Assembly: GCA_910579485.1 (NCBI GenBank)
Contig: CAJTVO010000056.1
Span: 1-20,016, forward strand
Source of the DNA: an uncultured Oscillospiraceae bacterium
Lineage (GTDB): Bacteria; Bacillota; Clostridia; Oscillospirales; Oscillospiraceae
Length of the DNA stretch: 20,016 bases
Direction of reading: 5' to 3'
Below are positions 12,664 through 20,016 of this stretch, one piece after another. A program made the position numbers and the translations under genes. Numbering within the stretch: the stretch's first letter is position 1; each line of letters opens with the position of its first letter. The notes under the pieces were generated by a model. The model made no database searches and was not told where the DNA came from. It was given only the letters and a program-made list of their open reading frames with translations.

Positions 12664-12692
12664 TTGACAAACAGAAAAAAACTGGTTATAAT
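12664..12692 (+). promoter_or_regulatory. Full-consensus sigma-A promoter of rpsU
   Basis: TTGACA (12664-12669) and TATAAT (12687-12692), both perfect, are separated by 17 bp. The start is near 12699, leaving about 70 nt of leader with small potential hairpins (GCCA ... TGGC and CATCC-A-GGATG). This is the strongest promoter in the window, as expected for a ribosomal protein gene. Confidence 0.92.
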
Positions 12693-12769
12693 TCCTTATT
12701 GTTAAGCCATGTAATTGGCCCTAGAGAGCATCCAGGATGAAACCGGATGTATCGGAGGGAGGGAAATAG

Positions 12770-12955
12770 ATGTCTGAAGTCCACGTCAAGGAGAACGAAT
12801 CCCTGGACAGCGCGCTCAAGCGTTTCAAGCGCAGCTGTGCCAAGGCTGGCGTTCTGGCGGAGGTTCGCCGCAGGGAGCATTACGAAAGCCCCAGCGTCAA
12901 GCGCCGCAAGAAGTCCGAGGCGGCCCGGAAGAACCGTAACAAGCGTTACTATTAA
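12770..12955 (+). CDS. rpsU: 30S ribosomal protein S21
   Basis: 61 residues. A small basic component of the 30S subunit, near the mRNA exit and anti-Shine-Dalgarno region. VHVKENESLDSALKRFKRSC at the N-terminus, EVRRREHYESPSVKRRKKSEAARKN in the middle and the basic NKRYY end are the standard S21 pattern, and the length is normal for the family. The ribosome-binding site GGAGGGAGGG precedes the ATG. It is transcribed from the consensus promoter at 12664-12692 and ended by the strong terminator at 12972-13009, so it is probably monocistronic. Confidence 0.97.
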   Translation: MSEVHVKENESLDSALKRFKRSCAKAGVLAEVRRREHYESPSVKRRKKSEAARKNRNKRYY

Positions 12956-12971
12956 GCCAGGTCAACTACAG

Positions 12972-13009
12972 TGCGGTGCATGGATCAAATACCATGCACC
13001 GCATTTTTT
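12972..13009 (+). terminator. Strong intrinsic terminator of rpsU
   Basis: TGCGGTGCATGG and CCATGCACCGCA form a perfect 12-bp stem with an 8-base loop, directly followed by TTTTTT. Confidence 0.95.
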
Positions 13010-13010
13010 C

Positions 13011-13039
13011 CCTCCGGGGAACATTTTACTGATCGGAGG
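13011..13039 (+). promoter_or_regulatory. Inverted repeat that could mask the ribosome-binding site of the 76-residue gene
   Basis: CCTCCG (13011-13016) is the exact complement of CGGAGG (13034-13039), which contains the Shine-Dalgarno sequence for the ATG at 13050. If transcribed, the two could pair over a 17-base loop and hold down translation. It depends on the transcript starting upstream, for example by read-through of the rpsU terminator, because no clear promoter lies between. Confidence 0.35.
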
Positions 13040-13049
13040 ATATCGCGTC

Positions 13050-13280
13050 ATGGATCTGAAATTCGACATCAAGGAAAAAGTGGACGAACTCGTCAAGAAG
13101 CTCCAGGAGGACCCCGCCCTGCTGAAGAACTTCCAGAGCGACCCGATAAAGACCCTGGAGCAGCTCACCGGCGTCGACCTTCCGGAGCAGCAGCTCCAGC
13201 CCGTCATCACCGGCATCAAGGCCAAGCTGGGCGCCGGACAGCTGGAGAACGCGCTGGACGGACTGAAAAAGCTGTTCTGA
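13050..13280 (+). CDS. Small helical protein of unknown function
   Basis: 76 residues, predicted all helical and soluble. It is mostly charged and leucine-rich helices with a central GVDLPEQQLQPVITGIKAKL and a final LDGLKKLF. The segment LQEDPALLKNFQSDPIKTLEQL recalls small uncharacterised clostridial proteins and loosely Nif11-type leader domains, but I do not assign a family. The ATG at 13050 has CGGAGG 10 nt upstream; no other in-frame start downstream preserves the helix pattern. It lies between the rpsU terminator and its own terminator at 13295-13323. Expression may come from rpsU read-through or an unrecognised promoter. Confidence 0.75.
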   Translation: MDLKFDIKEKVDELVKKLQEDPALLKNFQSDPIKTLEQLTGVDLPEQQLQPVITGIKAKLGAGQLENALDGLKKLF

Positions 13281-13294
13281 AAACGCAGTACGCG

Positions 13295-13323
13295 GCGGCC
13301 CCGTGGGGATACGGGGCCGCTTT
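13295..13323 (+). terminator. Intrinsic terminator after the 76-residue gene
   Basis: GCGGCCCCGT and ACGGGGCCGC make a 10-bp stem around a 6-base loop, followed by TTTCCTATT. The U-run is short. It separates the small gene from the pcrA promoter. Confidence 0.75.
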
Positions 13324-13416
13324 CCTATTGCCGCCTCCCCCCTCCCCTTCCGGGACGGCGGGACGGCGCGCGCCCTCCCCGTATCGAACAAAAATTTTAG
13401 AACTGGAAATTTCCCG

Positions 13417-13445
13417 TTGACCCAGCCGCCTAAGGATAGTAGAAT
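13417..13445 (+). promoter_or_regulatory. Sigma-A-type promoter of pcrA-polC
   Basis: TTGACC (13417-13422) and TAGAAT (13440-13445) are 17 bp apart. The start site would be near 13452, which excludes the in-frame TTG at 13451 and supports the ATG at 13487 as the pcrA start. Confidence 0.7.
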
Positions 13446-13486
13446 AGGACTTGAGAAATTTCAGGAAAGAGAGACCGGACGTACTT

Positions 13487-15922
13487 ATGATACAAGATTT
13501 TGAGCAGCGCTACATCACCGCCCGCCGGGCCGTCATCGCCCGGCGGTACGCCCGCATGAATCCCAGCCAGCGGGAGGCCGTGCTGGCCACCGAGGGTCCC
13601 CTCCTGCTTCTGGCCGGGGCTGGAAGCGGCAAAACCACCGTGCTCATCAACCGGGTGGACAACCTGCTCACCTTCGGCCGGGGCAGCGACAGCGAGGAGG
13701 TCCCCGGCTGGGCCTCCGAGGAGGACCTGGCCTTTTTGGAGCAGTTTCCGGAGGAGCCCTCCCCGGAGGACTGGCAGCAGGCCGTGCGGCTGTGCGCCGT
13801 GGAGCCCGCCGTCCCCTGGTCGGTCATCGCCATCACCTTCACCAACAAGGCCGCCGGGGAGCTGAAGGAGCGCCTGGAGCGGATGTGCGGCTCCGCCTCC
13901 CGGGACATCTGGGCCGCCACCTTCCACTCCGCCTGCATCCGCATCCTCCGGCGGGACGTGGAGAAGCTGGGCGGCGGGTTCGACGGAAACTTCACCATCT
14001 ACGACACCGACGACAGCAAGCGGGTCATCAAGGACATCCTGAAGGACCTGGGGCTGAACGACAAGGAGTTCCAGCCCCGGTCCGTGCTGGGCATCATCTC
14101 CAACGCCAAGGACAAGGACTGGTCCCCGGAGCGGTTCGCCCAGGAGATGCGTACCTCCCACGACTGGCGGATGCCCCGGATCGCCGAGATCTACACCGGC
14201 TACCAGCGCCGCCTCCGGGAGGCCAACGCCATGGATTTCGACGACATCATCCTCCATACCGTCCACCTGCTCCAGAAGGACGAGGACGTCCGCTCCTTCT
14301 ATCAGCGGAAATTCCGGTATGTGCTCATCGACGAGTATCAGGACACCAACCACCTTCAGTACCTGCTGGCCCGGCTGCTGGCGGGGGGATATGAAAACAT
14401 CTGCGTGGTGGGTGACGACGACCAGTCCATCTACCGCTTCCGGGGGGCCAACATCGAGAACATCCTCAACTTCGAGAAGCAGTACGACACCTGCCGCACC
14501 ATCCGTCTGGAGCAGAACTACCGCTCCACCCAGAACATCCTGGACGCGGCCAACACCGTCATCAAAAACAACACCGGGCGCAAGGGCAAGACCCTCTGGA
14601 CCCAGGAGGGCCCCGGAGACAAAGTGCTGGTAAAGACCGTGTTCAGCGAGTCCGACGAGGCCAGCTTCGTGGCGGGCAAGATCCTGGAAAGCTACGGCCG
14701 GGGGGAGAACTGGCGGGACAACGCCGTCCTCTACCGGATGAACGCCCAGTCCAACGCCCTGGAAATGGCCCTCAAGCGCAACGGCATCCCCTATAAGGTC
14801 TACGGCGGCATGAAGTTCTTCGACCGGGCGGAGGTCAAGGACATGCTGGCCTATCTGTGCGTCATCAACAACCCCATGGACGATCTGCGGCTGCGGCGGA
14901 TCGTCAACGTCCCCGCGCGGGGCATCGGAAACACCAGCCTGGACAGAGCCGCACAGCTGGCCGCCGGGGAGGGCAGGAGCCTCTGGGAGGTCATGACCCG
15001 GGCGGCGGAATACCCCACCCTGAAGGCCGCCGCCGGAAAGCTGAAGGCCTTCACCGCCATGATCCAGGAGCTGCGGGATCTGGAGGGCTCGCTGGATCTG
15101 CCGGAGCTGTACGACGCGGCGTGTGAAAAGAGCGGGTACGTCAAGGCGCTGGAGGAGAAGAACGACATGGAGAGCCGGGGGCGCATCGAGAACGTCCAGG
15201 AGCTCCGTTCCAGCATCCTGGGTTTCCTGGAGAACGACCCGGAAAACACGTCTCTGGCAGGCTTCCTGGACAGCGTGGCGCTGTATATCGACCTGGACGA
15301 CAGCGCCGAGGACGGCAACTGCGTCTCCCTCATGACCATGCACTCCGCCAAGGGGCTGGAGTTCCCCAACGTGTACGTGGTGGGCATGGAGGAGGGGGTC
15401 TTCCCCAGCGGGCGGGCCTCCGGCGAGAGCGAGGAGATGGAGGAGGAACGCCGGCTGTGCTATGTGGCCATGACCCGTGCCCGGCAGCGCCTCACCATGA
15501 CCACCGCCCGGCAGAGGATGCTCTACGGGCGCACCAGCAGCAACCTGCCCTCCCGGTTCCTGGAGGAGCTGCCGGAGGAGCCCATTGACTGGCAGAGCAA
15601 GACGGAACCCGCCTCCGCCCCCCGCTGGGCCGGGGACGCCGCCTCCATCGATCCCCCGGCGGGCGGCGGCCGGACCGCCTCCCGCTCGTACTCCCGCCCC
15701 AAGCGGGACCCGGGATTCACCCAGACCGCCGCTCCCTCCGCCGCGCCGGGCCTGCTCCATCTGGAGAAGGGGGACGCCATCAACCACCGCACCTTCGGCA
15801 ACGGGATGATCCTCTCCGTGCGCCCCATGGGGAACGACGCGCTGCTGGAGGTGGCCTTCGACGCGGTGGGCACCAAGAAACTGATGCTGAAGGCCGCAGG
15901 GCCCCATATCACGAAACTATGA
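13487..15922 (+). CDS. pcrA: ATP-dependent DNA helicase PcrA/UvrD family
   Basis: An 811-residue SF1A 3'-5' helicase for DNA repair and clearing of replication obstacles. Motifs in order: Q motif MNPSQREAV (24-32), Walker A AGAGSGKT (43-50), Ia ITFTNKAAGELKERL (117-131), II VLIDEYQDTN (279-288), III VGDDDQSIYRFRGAN, IV EQNYRSTQNIL, V TMHSAKGLEFPNVYVVGMEEGVFP, and VI CYVAMTRARQR (about 658-668). After a low-complexity Pro/Ala linker, the C-terminal FGNGMILSV ... LLEVAFDAVGTKKLML is the PcrA Tudor-like RNA-polymerase-binding domain. It is longer than B. subtilis PcrA (739), mainly because of about 42 extra residues between Walker A and motif Ia and an N-terminal extension. It is followed 21 nt later by polC. 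Confidence 0.95.
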   Translation: MIQDFEQRYITARRAVIARRYARMNPSQREAVLATEGPLLLLAGAGSGKTTVLINRVDNLLTFGRGSDSEEVPGWASEEDLAFLEQFPEEPSPEDWQQAVRLCAVEPAVPWSVIAITFTNKAAGELKERLERMCGSASRDIWAATFHSACIRILRRDVEKLGGGFDGNFTIYDTDDSKRVIKDILKDLGLNDKEFQPRSVLGIISNAKDKDWSPERFAQEMRTSHDWRMPRIAEIYTGYQRRLREANAMDFDDIILHTVHLLQKDEDVRSFYQRKFRYVLIDEYQDTNHLQYLLARLLAGGYENICVVGDDDQSIYRFRGANIENILNFEKQYDTCRTIRLEQNYRSTQNILDAANTVIKNNTGRKGKTLWTQEGPGDKVLVKTVFSESDEASFVAGKILESYGRGENWRDNAVLYRMNAQSNALEMALKRNGIPYKVYGGMKFFDRAEVKDMLAYLCVINNPMDDLRLRRIVNVPARGIGNTSLDRAAQLAAGEGRSLWEVMTRAAEYPTLKAAAGKLKAFTAMIQELRDLEGSLDLPELYDAACEKSGYVKALEEKNDMESRGRIENVQELRSSILGFLENDPENTSLAGFLDSVALYIDLDDSAEDGNCVSLMTMHSAKGLEFPNVYVVGMEEGVFPSGRASGESEEMEEERRLCYVAMTRARQRLTMTTARQRMLYGRTSSNLPSRFLEELPEEPIDWQSKTEPASAPRWAGDAASIDPPAGGGRTASRSYSRPKRDPGFTQTAAPSAAPGLLHLEKGDAINHRTFGNGMILSVRPMGNDALLEVAFDAVGTKKLMLKAAGPHITKL

Positions 15923-15943
15923 CGATAAGGAAGGTTTGAGACG

Positions 15944-18900
15944 ATGCAGCGGATCCCCTTTTTCGAGCTGTTCACCAGCCTCCCCCTGTCCAGGGACCTC
16001 CGCGCCCTTCTGGACGGCGCTTTTCTGACAGCTGTCGAAGTGGCGCGGGAGAGCCGGACCATGGACCTGGCCCTCACCGTCCGGGCCGACCTGGGGGAGA
16101 AAAAAGACGAGCTGGCCGCCGCCGCGGCATCGGCCTACGCCCTGGAGCGGGTGACCATTCACCAGACGGTCTCCGCCCCCGCCCCTGCCGCCGGTAAGAA
16201 GACGGAGGGCGGCGAGGTCGTCATGGGCGTTCCCATCAAGGGCGCGGTCCAGCCCATGGAGGGATTGAATCCCAAGATGGGCAACGTGGTGGTGGCGGGG
16301 AAGGTGTTCTTTGCCGACCTCTACGAGACCCGCCGCCCGGGGGTCTTCTGCCTGACCTTCGACATGACGGACTTCAAGACCTCCGTCCGGGTGACCAAGT
16401 ATCTGGAGAAGGAGGAAAAGGCCCGGCTGAAGAAGGACGTGAAGCCCGGACTGTGGGTGAAGGTCCAGGGGTACGTCAAGCTCAACCGGGACGGCAGCGA
16501 CATCCTGCTGGACCCCAAGAACATCTCCACCTACCCCCACGAGATGCGTCAGGACAAGGCGGAGGTCAAGCGGGTGGAGCTCCACGCCCACACCACCTTC
16601 TCCAACATGGATGCCCTCTCCTCCCTCAGTCCCAAGGCGGGACCGGCGGGGAACATCGTCATGCGGGCGGAGGCCTGGGGCCACCCCGCCATCGCCATCA
16701 CGGACCACGGCGTGGTCCAGGGGTTCCCGGATGCGTGGCACTCCGCCAAGGACATCAAGATCCTCTACGGCATGGAGGGGTACTTCATCAACAACCTGGA
16801 CGACCGCATCCCCGTCCACGGGGCCCAGGATGCGTCCTTTGCCGATGAATACGTAGCCTTCGACATTGAGACCACCGGCCTGAAGGTCAGCCAGGAGGCC
16901 ATTACCGAAATTGGCGCGGTGGTCATCCGCAGCGGGGAGATCACGGACCGGTTTCAGACCTTCGTGGACCCGGAGCGGCACCTCAGCAACGAGATCATCG
17001 CCCTCACCGGCATCACGGACCAGATGCTCAAGGGCGCGCCCAAGCCCGCCCAGGCTTTGAAAGATTTTCTCGCCTTCGCTAACGGGCGGCCTCTGGTGGC
17101 GCACAACGCGGAGTTCGACATCGGCTTTATCCGGGAGGGGTGCCGCCAGGAGGGACTGGACTTCGATCCGACCTACGTGGATACGCTGATCCTGGCCCAG
17201 AACCTGCTGCCGGAGCTGGGAAAATATAAGCTGGACATCGTGGCGGAGCACTTGCGGCTCCCCGCCTTCCAGCACCACCGGGCCAGTGACGACGCCGCCA
17301 CCTGCGGCTTGTTCCTGCCCCACTTCTTCAAGCGCATGGAAGAAGAATTGGACGTCCACACCCTCCAGGCAATCAACAACGCCATGCCTCCCCTGCGGAA
17401 AAGGGGCCACGCCAACCGGAAGCCCAAGCACATCATTTTTATCGCGAAAAACAAGGTGGGACTGAAAAACCTCTACCAACTGGTCTCCATGTCCAACCTG
17501 AAATATCTGAAACGCTTCCCCCTGGTCCCCAAGGACGAGCTGGTACAGCACCGGGAGGGGCTGATCGTGGGCTCCGCCTGCGAGGCCGGAGAGCTGTTCC
17601 AGGCGGTGGCAGACCGCCGGGACTGGGCGGAGCTGAAGCGCATCGCCTCCTTTTATGACTTTCTGGAGATCCAGCCCCTGTGCAACAACGCCTTCATGCT
17701 CCGGGACGGCAAGGCCCGAGACGAGGAGGAGCTGCGGGAGTTCAACCGCACCATCGTCCGGCTGGGCGAGGAGCTGGGCAAGCCGGTGTGCGCCACCGGG
17801 GACGTTCACTTCCTGGACCCGGAGGACGAGATATACCGGCATATCCTGCTGGATACCAAGAAGTTCTCCGACTGCGACTCCCCCCTGCCCATCTACTTCA
17901 AGACCACCGACGAGATGCTGGAGGAGTTCTCCTACCTGGGCGAGGAGAAGGCCATGGAGGTGGTGGTCACCAATACCAGGGCCATCGCGGACCAGGTGGA
18001 GACCTTCGACCTGCTGCCCAAGGGAAAGCTGTTCCCTCCCCGGTTGGAAAACTCCGAGGAGGACCTGAACCGGCTGGTGTGGGACAAGGTCCACGAGCTC
18101 TACGGCGAGGACCCGCCCCAGCTGATCGTGGACCGGCTGAACGTGGAGCTGGGGGGCATCCTGGGGAAGTACGACGTGGTCTACATGTCCGCCCAGAAGC
18201 TGGTCCAGCGGTCTCTGGAGAACGGCTACCTGGTGGGCTCCCGGGGCTCCGTGGGCTCCTCCCTGGTGGCCTATATGTCGGGCATCACGGAGGTCAATGC
18301 CCTCCCTCCCCATTACCGGTGCCCTAAATGCAAGCACAATGAGTTCATCCTGGACGGGTCCTACGGCTGCGGGGCGGATATGCCGGACAAGGATTGCCCG
18401 GAGTGCGGGACCAAATACGTCAAGGACGGGTTTGATATCCCCTTCGAGACCTTCCTGGGCTACGGGGGCGGCAAGGTGCCGGACATCGACCTGAACTTCT
18501 CCGGAGAATATCAGGCCCGGGCCCACCGGCACGCCATCGAGATGTTCGGCGAGACCCAGGTGTTCCGGGCGGGGACCATCGGCACCGTGGCGGAGAAGAC
18601 CGCCTATGGATACGTGAAAAAATATCTGGAGGCCCGGGGCCTCAATCCCGGCCACGCGGAGGAGAACCGTCTGGCCCTGGGCTGCGTGGGCGTGAAGCGC
18701 ACCACGGGACAGCACCCCGGCGGGCTGGTGGTCGTGCCCGACGATCTGGATGTGGAGGATTTTTGTCCCGTCCAGCACCCGGCGGACGCTGCCGACAGCG
18801 ACATCATCACCACCCACTTCGAATATCACTGCATGGAGGACAACCTCCTGAAACTGGATATGCTGGGTCACGATGACCCGTCCATGGTGCGGATGATGGA

Positions 18901-19915
18901 GGACCTGACCGGGGTCAACGCCCGGCAGATCCCCCTGGACGACCCGGATACCATGAGCCTGTTCACCACCAGCAAGGCGCTGGGGTTCGAGGACGATCCC
19001 CTTCTGGGGCCCACCGGGGCGGTGGCTATCCCGGAGTTCAACACGAAATTTACCCGGCAGATGCTGATGGACACCCAGCCCACGGATTTTAATACTCTGG
19101 TGCGGCTGTCCGGCTTCTCCCACGGTACGGACGTGTGGATCGGCAACGCCCGGGACCTGATCGTCAGCGGCACGGCCTCCGTTACCCAGACGGTGGGGTG
19201 CCGTGACGACATCATGCTGTACCTCATTTCCAAGGGGCTGGACCCCAAGATGAGCTTCAAGATCATGGAATCCGTCCGGAAGGGCAAGGTCAAAAAGGGC
19301 GGCTTTGAGGAGGGCTGGAAGGAGGCCATGGAGGAGCACGACGTGCCCGCGTGGTACATCGACTCTCTGGCAAAGATCGGCTACCTCTTCCCCAAGGCCC
19401 ACGCGGTGGCCTATGTGATGATGGCCTTCCGGATCGCCTGGTTCAAGGTCCATAAACCCCTGGCGTTCTACGCGACCTTCTTCTCCATCCGGGCCAAGGC
19501 CTTTGACGCGGAGTACTGCTGCGCCGGATTCGATAACGTGAAGCGAAAATTGCAGGAGATATGGAACAACAAGGACGCCGCCGCTGTGGAGCAGGACCTG
19601 GCGGTGACGCTGGAGGTCTGCTACGAGTTCTACCTGCGGGGCTTCCGGTTCGAGCCGATCAATATCTATGAGTCGGAGGCGGTCCGTTTCGTCTGCAAGG
19701 GGGATGATGTGCTGATCCCTCCCTTTACCGCCGTGCGTGGCCTGGGAGAAACCGCCGCCCTTGACACCGTTGAGAAGCGGAAGGGCAAGGAGTTTATTTC
19801 TGTGGAGGAATTTTCTGCTTGCTGCAATAAGCTGTCCAAGACGCATATTGACCAGCTCAAGGCGCTGGGGGCCTTTGCCGGGATGGCGGATACCAGTCAG
19901 ATCACGCTGTTTTGA
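15944..19915 (+). CDS. polC: DNA polymerase III alpha subunit, PolC type
   Basis: 1323 residues; the replicative polymerase of low-GC Gram-positives. An OB-fold (about 112-200) is followed by the PHP domain (VELHAHTTFSNMDALSS, 211-227). Inserted into the PHP domain is the 3'-5' proofreading exonuclease: FDIETTGL (D307, E309), VAHNAEFDIGF (D392), HHRASDDAAT (H445, D450). The polymerase core has VGSRGSVGSSLVAYMSGI (764-781), a four-Cys zinc site (C793, C796, C818, C821) and the catalytic PDIDLNFSGEYQ (D847, D849). The helix-hairpin-helix and C-terminal region end in KTHIDQLKALGAF. B. subtilis PolC is about 1437 residues; the shortfall is mostly in the N-terminal tau-binding region. AAGGAAGG precedes the ATG. 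The 21-nt gap after pcrA indicates one transcript. Confidence 0.97.
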   Translation: MQRIPFFELFTSLPLSRDLRALLDGAFLTAVEVARESRTMDLALTVRADLGEKKDELAAAAASAYALERVTIHQTVSAPAPAAGKKTEGGEVVMGVPIKGAVQPMEGLNPKMGNVVVAGKVFFADLYETRRPGVFCLTFDMTDFKTSVRVTKYLEKEEKARLKKDVKPGLWVKVQGYVKLNRDGSDILLDPKNISTYPHEMRQDKAEVKRVELHAHTTFSNMDALSSLSPKAGPAGNIVMRAEAWGHPAIAITDHGVVQGFPDAWHSAKDIKILYGMEGYFINNLDDRIPVHGAQDASFADEYVAFDIETTGLKVSQEAITEIGAVVIRSGEITDRFQTFVDPERHLSNEIIALTGITDQMLKGAPKPAQALKDFLAFANGRPLVAHNAEFDIGFIREGCRQEGLDFDPTYVDTLILAQNLLPELGKYKLDIVAEHLRLPAFQHHRASDDAATCGLFLPHFFKRMEEELDVHTLQAINNAMPPLRKRGHANRKPKHIIFIAKNKVGLKNLYQLVSMSNLKYLKRFPLVPKDELVQHREGLIVGSACEAGELFQAVADRRDWAELKRIASFYDFLEIQPLCNNAFMLRDGKARDEEELREFNRTIVRLGEELGKPVCATGDVHFLDPEDEIYRHILLDTKKFSDCDSPLPIYFKTTDEMLEEFSYLGEEKAMEVVVTNTRAIADQVETFDLLPKGKLFPPRLENSEEDLNRLVWDKVHELYGEDPPQLIVDRLNVELGGILGKYDVVYMSAQKLVQRSLENGYLVGSRGSVGSSLVAYMSGITEVNALPPHYRCPKCKHNEFILDGSYGCGADMPDKDCPECGTKYVKDGFDIPFETFLGYGGGKVPDIDLNFSGEYQARAHRHAIEMFGETQVFRAGTIGTVAEKTAYGYVKKYLEARGLNPGHAEENRLALGCVGVKRTTGQHPGGLVVVPDDLDVEDFCPVQHPADAADSDIITTHFEYHCMEDNLLKLDMLGHDDPSMVRMMEDLTGVNARQIPLDDPDTMSLFTTSKALGFEDDPLLGPTGAVAIPEFNTKFTRQMLMDTQPTDFNTLVRLSGFSHGTDVWIGNARDLIVSGTASVTQTVGCRDDIMLYLISKGLDPKMSFKIMESVRKGKVKKGGFEEGWKEAMEEHDVPAWYIDSLAKIGYLFPKAHAVAYVMMAFRIAWFKVHKPLAFYATFFSIRAKAFDAEYCCAGFDNVKRKLQEIWNNKDAAAVEQDLAVTLEVCYEFYLRGFRFEPINIYESEAVRFVCKGDDVLIPPFTAVRGLGETAALDTVEKRKGKEFISVEEFSACCNKLSKTHIDQLKALGAFAGMADTSQITLF

Positions 19916-19918
19916 TCT

Positions 19919-19935
19919 GCGGCCCTGCGGGCCGC
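19919..19935 (+). terminator. Hairpin after polC
   Basis: GCGGCCC-TGC-GGGCCGC forms a 7-bp stem starting three bases after the polC stop codon, followed by TCCCGCTTTCTTCT. It is a weak to moderate intrinsic terminator; the palindromes at 19961 and 19990 may add to it. Confidence 0.5.
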
Positions 19936-19960
19936 TCCCGCTTTCTTCTAATAGTTATAT

Positions 19961-19978
19961 CCGCCCCTTCCGGGGCGG
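19961..19978. repeat. 18-bp GC palindrome, copy B
   Basis: Identical over all 18 bases to the palindrome at 2914-2931 (7-bp stem, TTCC loop). It is followed 11 bp later by an A/T-armed hairpin, mirroring the arrangement at 6-65. Confidence 0.65.
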
Positions 19979-19989
19979 GGACGGGGGCA

Positions 19990-20013
19990 TACTTTTCGTG
20001 TGAACGAAAAGTA
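19990..20013. repeat. A/T-armed hairpin at the window end
   Basis: TACTTTTCGT and ACGAAAAGTA are perfect 10-base arms around GTGA. The arm core ACTTTT is shared with the palindrome at 6-35. The sequence continues past the window, so its full extent is unknown. Confidence 0.65.
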
Positions 20014-20016
20014 CCA

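Noticed and set aside
13451..13486. TTG start for PcrA 12 codons upstream
   Set aside because: The predicted transcription start (near 13452) lies at or after this codon, and the extra residues are not family-like.
13430..15907. An open minus-strand frame of about 825 codons opposite pcrA
   Set aside because: Same cause as the frame opposite polC: an antisense shadow of a high-GC gene, with a low-complexity Gly/Leu/Val-rich translation and no start signals.
15917..19846. An open minus-strand frame of about 1309 codons opposite polC
   Set aside because: It lies wholly within polC, which has all expected catalytic motifs. Its Gly/His/Leu/Val-heavy, motif-free translation is what the complement of GC3-biased codons gives. 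No ribosome-binding site or promoter supports it.

Overview
The window looks like chromosomal DNA from a spore-forming anaerobic Clostridia bacterium with a GC-rich genome, most likely an Oscillospiraceae gut member of the Flavonifractor/Lawsonibacter/Intestinimonas kind. The support is the sporulation regulator SpoIIID, the Gram-positive replicative polymerase PolC, an S-layer-homology surface protein, a DUF421/DUF4363 pair typical of spore formers, and heavy G/C bias at third codon positions. The genus is inference. I saw no tRNA, rRNA, CRISPR array, phage or complete insertion sequence.

Layout. 113-9645 is read on the minus strand. In order of increasing coordinate: an SsnA-type amidohydrolase behind a structured leader; D-alanine-D-alanine ligase; an SLH/transglutaminase-like exported protein and, transcribed before it, a LytR-CpsA-Psr (LCP) enzyme; a proline-rich small protein behind spoIIID; a three-gene unit fapA (DUF342) - CheX-like phosphatase - CheY-like receiver; and an 87-residue protein resembling the C-terminal tail of the anaerobic ribonucleotide reductase NrdD. 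A Crp/FNR-family regulator (plus) diverges from that last gene and runs tail to tail, with a 17-bp overlap, into the minus-strand DUF421-DUF4363 pair. From 11885 to the end everything is on the plus strand: HAD hydrolase, rpsU, a 76-residue small protein, pcrA helicase and polC.

How the genes work together. ddl, the LCP enzyme and the SLH protein all concern the cell envelope. PcrA and PolC form a replication/repair operon with a 21-nt gap. The fapA-cheX-cheY unit looks like a small phospho-signalling module with no flagellar or chemotaxis kinase genes nearby. The NrdD-tail protein next to a Crp/FNR regulator suggests a link to anaerobic or redox physiology.

Non-coding highlights. A probable 87-bp miniature inverted-repeat element with 16-bp perfect terminal repeats and a 9-bp target duplication sits directly upstream of the fapA promoter. 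A composite palindromic repeat (A/T-armed hairpin plus GC hairpin) occurs at both window ends in opposite orientation, with a dispersed third copy near 2.9-3.05 kb. Several near-consensus sigma-A promoters with exact 17-bp spacers could be placed and helped decide start codons.
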